NCBI GenBank assembly: GCA_001872985.1
Contig: MNYA01000269.1
Location: 1-6,004, forward strand
Source of the DNA: a bacterium CG2_30_54_10
Lineage (GTDB): Bacteria; Muiribacteriota; Ozemobacteria; Ozemobacterales; Ozemobacteraceae
Direction of reading: 5' to 3'
Length of the DNA stretch: 6,004 nt
Below, one piece after another: positions 5,975-6,004 of this stretch. Every line of letters starts with the position of its first letter. Positions within the stretch are counted from its first letter, which is position 1. The notes beneath the pieces are model-generated. The model searched no databases, was not told the DNA's origin, and worked only from the letters and a program-made list of their open reading frames with translations. A program made the translations under genes and the position numbers.

Positions 5975-6004
5975 ATCTGCGTTAATCCGCGTTTATCTGC
6001 GGCA
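5975..6004 (+). repeat. 10-bp periodic repeat array (ATCTGCGTTA type), cut by the window edge
   Basis: Three consecutive 10-base units are visible: ATCTGCGTTA (5975-5984), ATCCGCGTTT (5985-5994) and ATCTGCGGCA (5995-6004). The array may continue beyond the window. Strings of the form ATCTGCGTNN repeated every 10-11 bases are, from memory, common intergenic repeats in several environmental bacterial phyla. Confidence 0.7.

Larger units (their letters stand above)
5704..6004. other. Non-coding stretch to the window end
   Basis: These 301 bases follow the last gene. I see no gene with a plausible start, ribosome site or protein-like composition on either strand. The stretch holds the weak terminator candidate, an inverted plus direct repeat cluster at 5846-5916, T- and A-rich spacer, and a 10-bp periodic array at the very edge. 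It is likely a transcription-unit boundary. Confidence 0.6.

Noticed and set aside
1..6004. CRISPR arrays, tRNA or rRNA genes, integrase or transposase genes
   Set aside because: I found no regularly spaced long repeats, no cloverleaf or rRNA-like segments, and no frame with transposase or integrase motifs on either strand.

Overview
The window looks like part of a surface-polysaccharide (O-antigen or exopolysaccharide) gene cluster from a Gram-negative-type environmental bacterium. All confident genes are on the + strand. I cannot name the phylum. The short intergenic repeats (a GTCATTGCGA palindrome, an ACAAAGAAT tandem array, a GTTTGC hexamer array and an ATCTGCG array) are, from memory, of a kind scattered in genomes of Desulfobacterota, Nitrospirota, Verrucomicrobiota, Omnitrophota and similar groups. 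That is only a weak hint.

Layout: 1-192 may be the tail of an upstream gene whose reading frame runs through a palindromic repeat (111-183). 265-1611 encodes a polytopic Wzx/MATE-like polysaccharide flippase. The gap 1612-1860 holds a 9-bp tandem array and a plausible promoter. 1861-3342 encodes a cobalamin-binding-domain radical SAM enzyme of unknown substrate. The gap 3343-3583 holds a hexamer array and a weaker promoter candidate. 3584-4534 encodes a GDP-L-fucose synthase family epimerase/reductase. It overlaps by 4 bp (ATGA) with 4531-5703, a PLP enzyme of the DegT/DnrJ/EryC1/StrS fold. The last 301 bases contain no convincing gene, only a weak terminator candidate and two repeat clusters.

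The most informative point is the last gene pair. The PLP enzyme has His-His (H188-H189) where sugar aminotransferases have the Schiff-base lysine. Its surrounding motifs match ColD, the GDP-4-keto-6-deoxy-D-mannose 3-dehydratase. Together with a translationally coupled Fcl/ColC-like epimerase-reductase, this predicts synthesis of GDP-L-colitose (3,6-dideoxy-L-galactose) or a close relative, rather than GDP-L-fucose plus an aminosugar. The expected upstream enzyme, GDP-mannose 4,6-dehydratase (Gmd), is not in the window. The flippase would export the lipid-linked repeat unit. The radical SAM enzyme is the real unknown and might modify a sugar or lipid of the same polymer.
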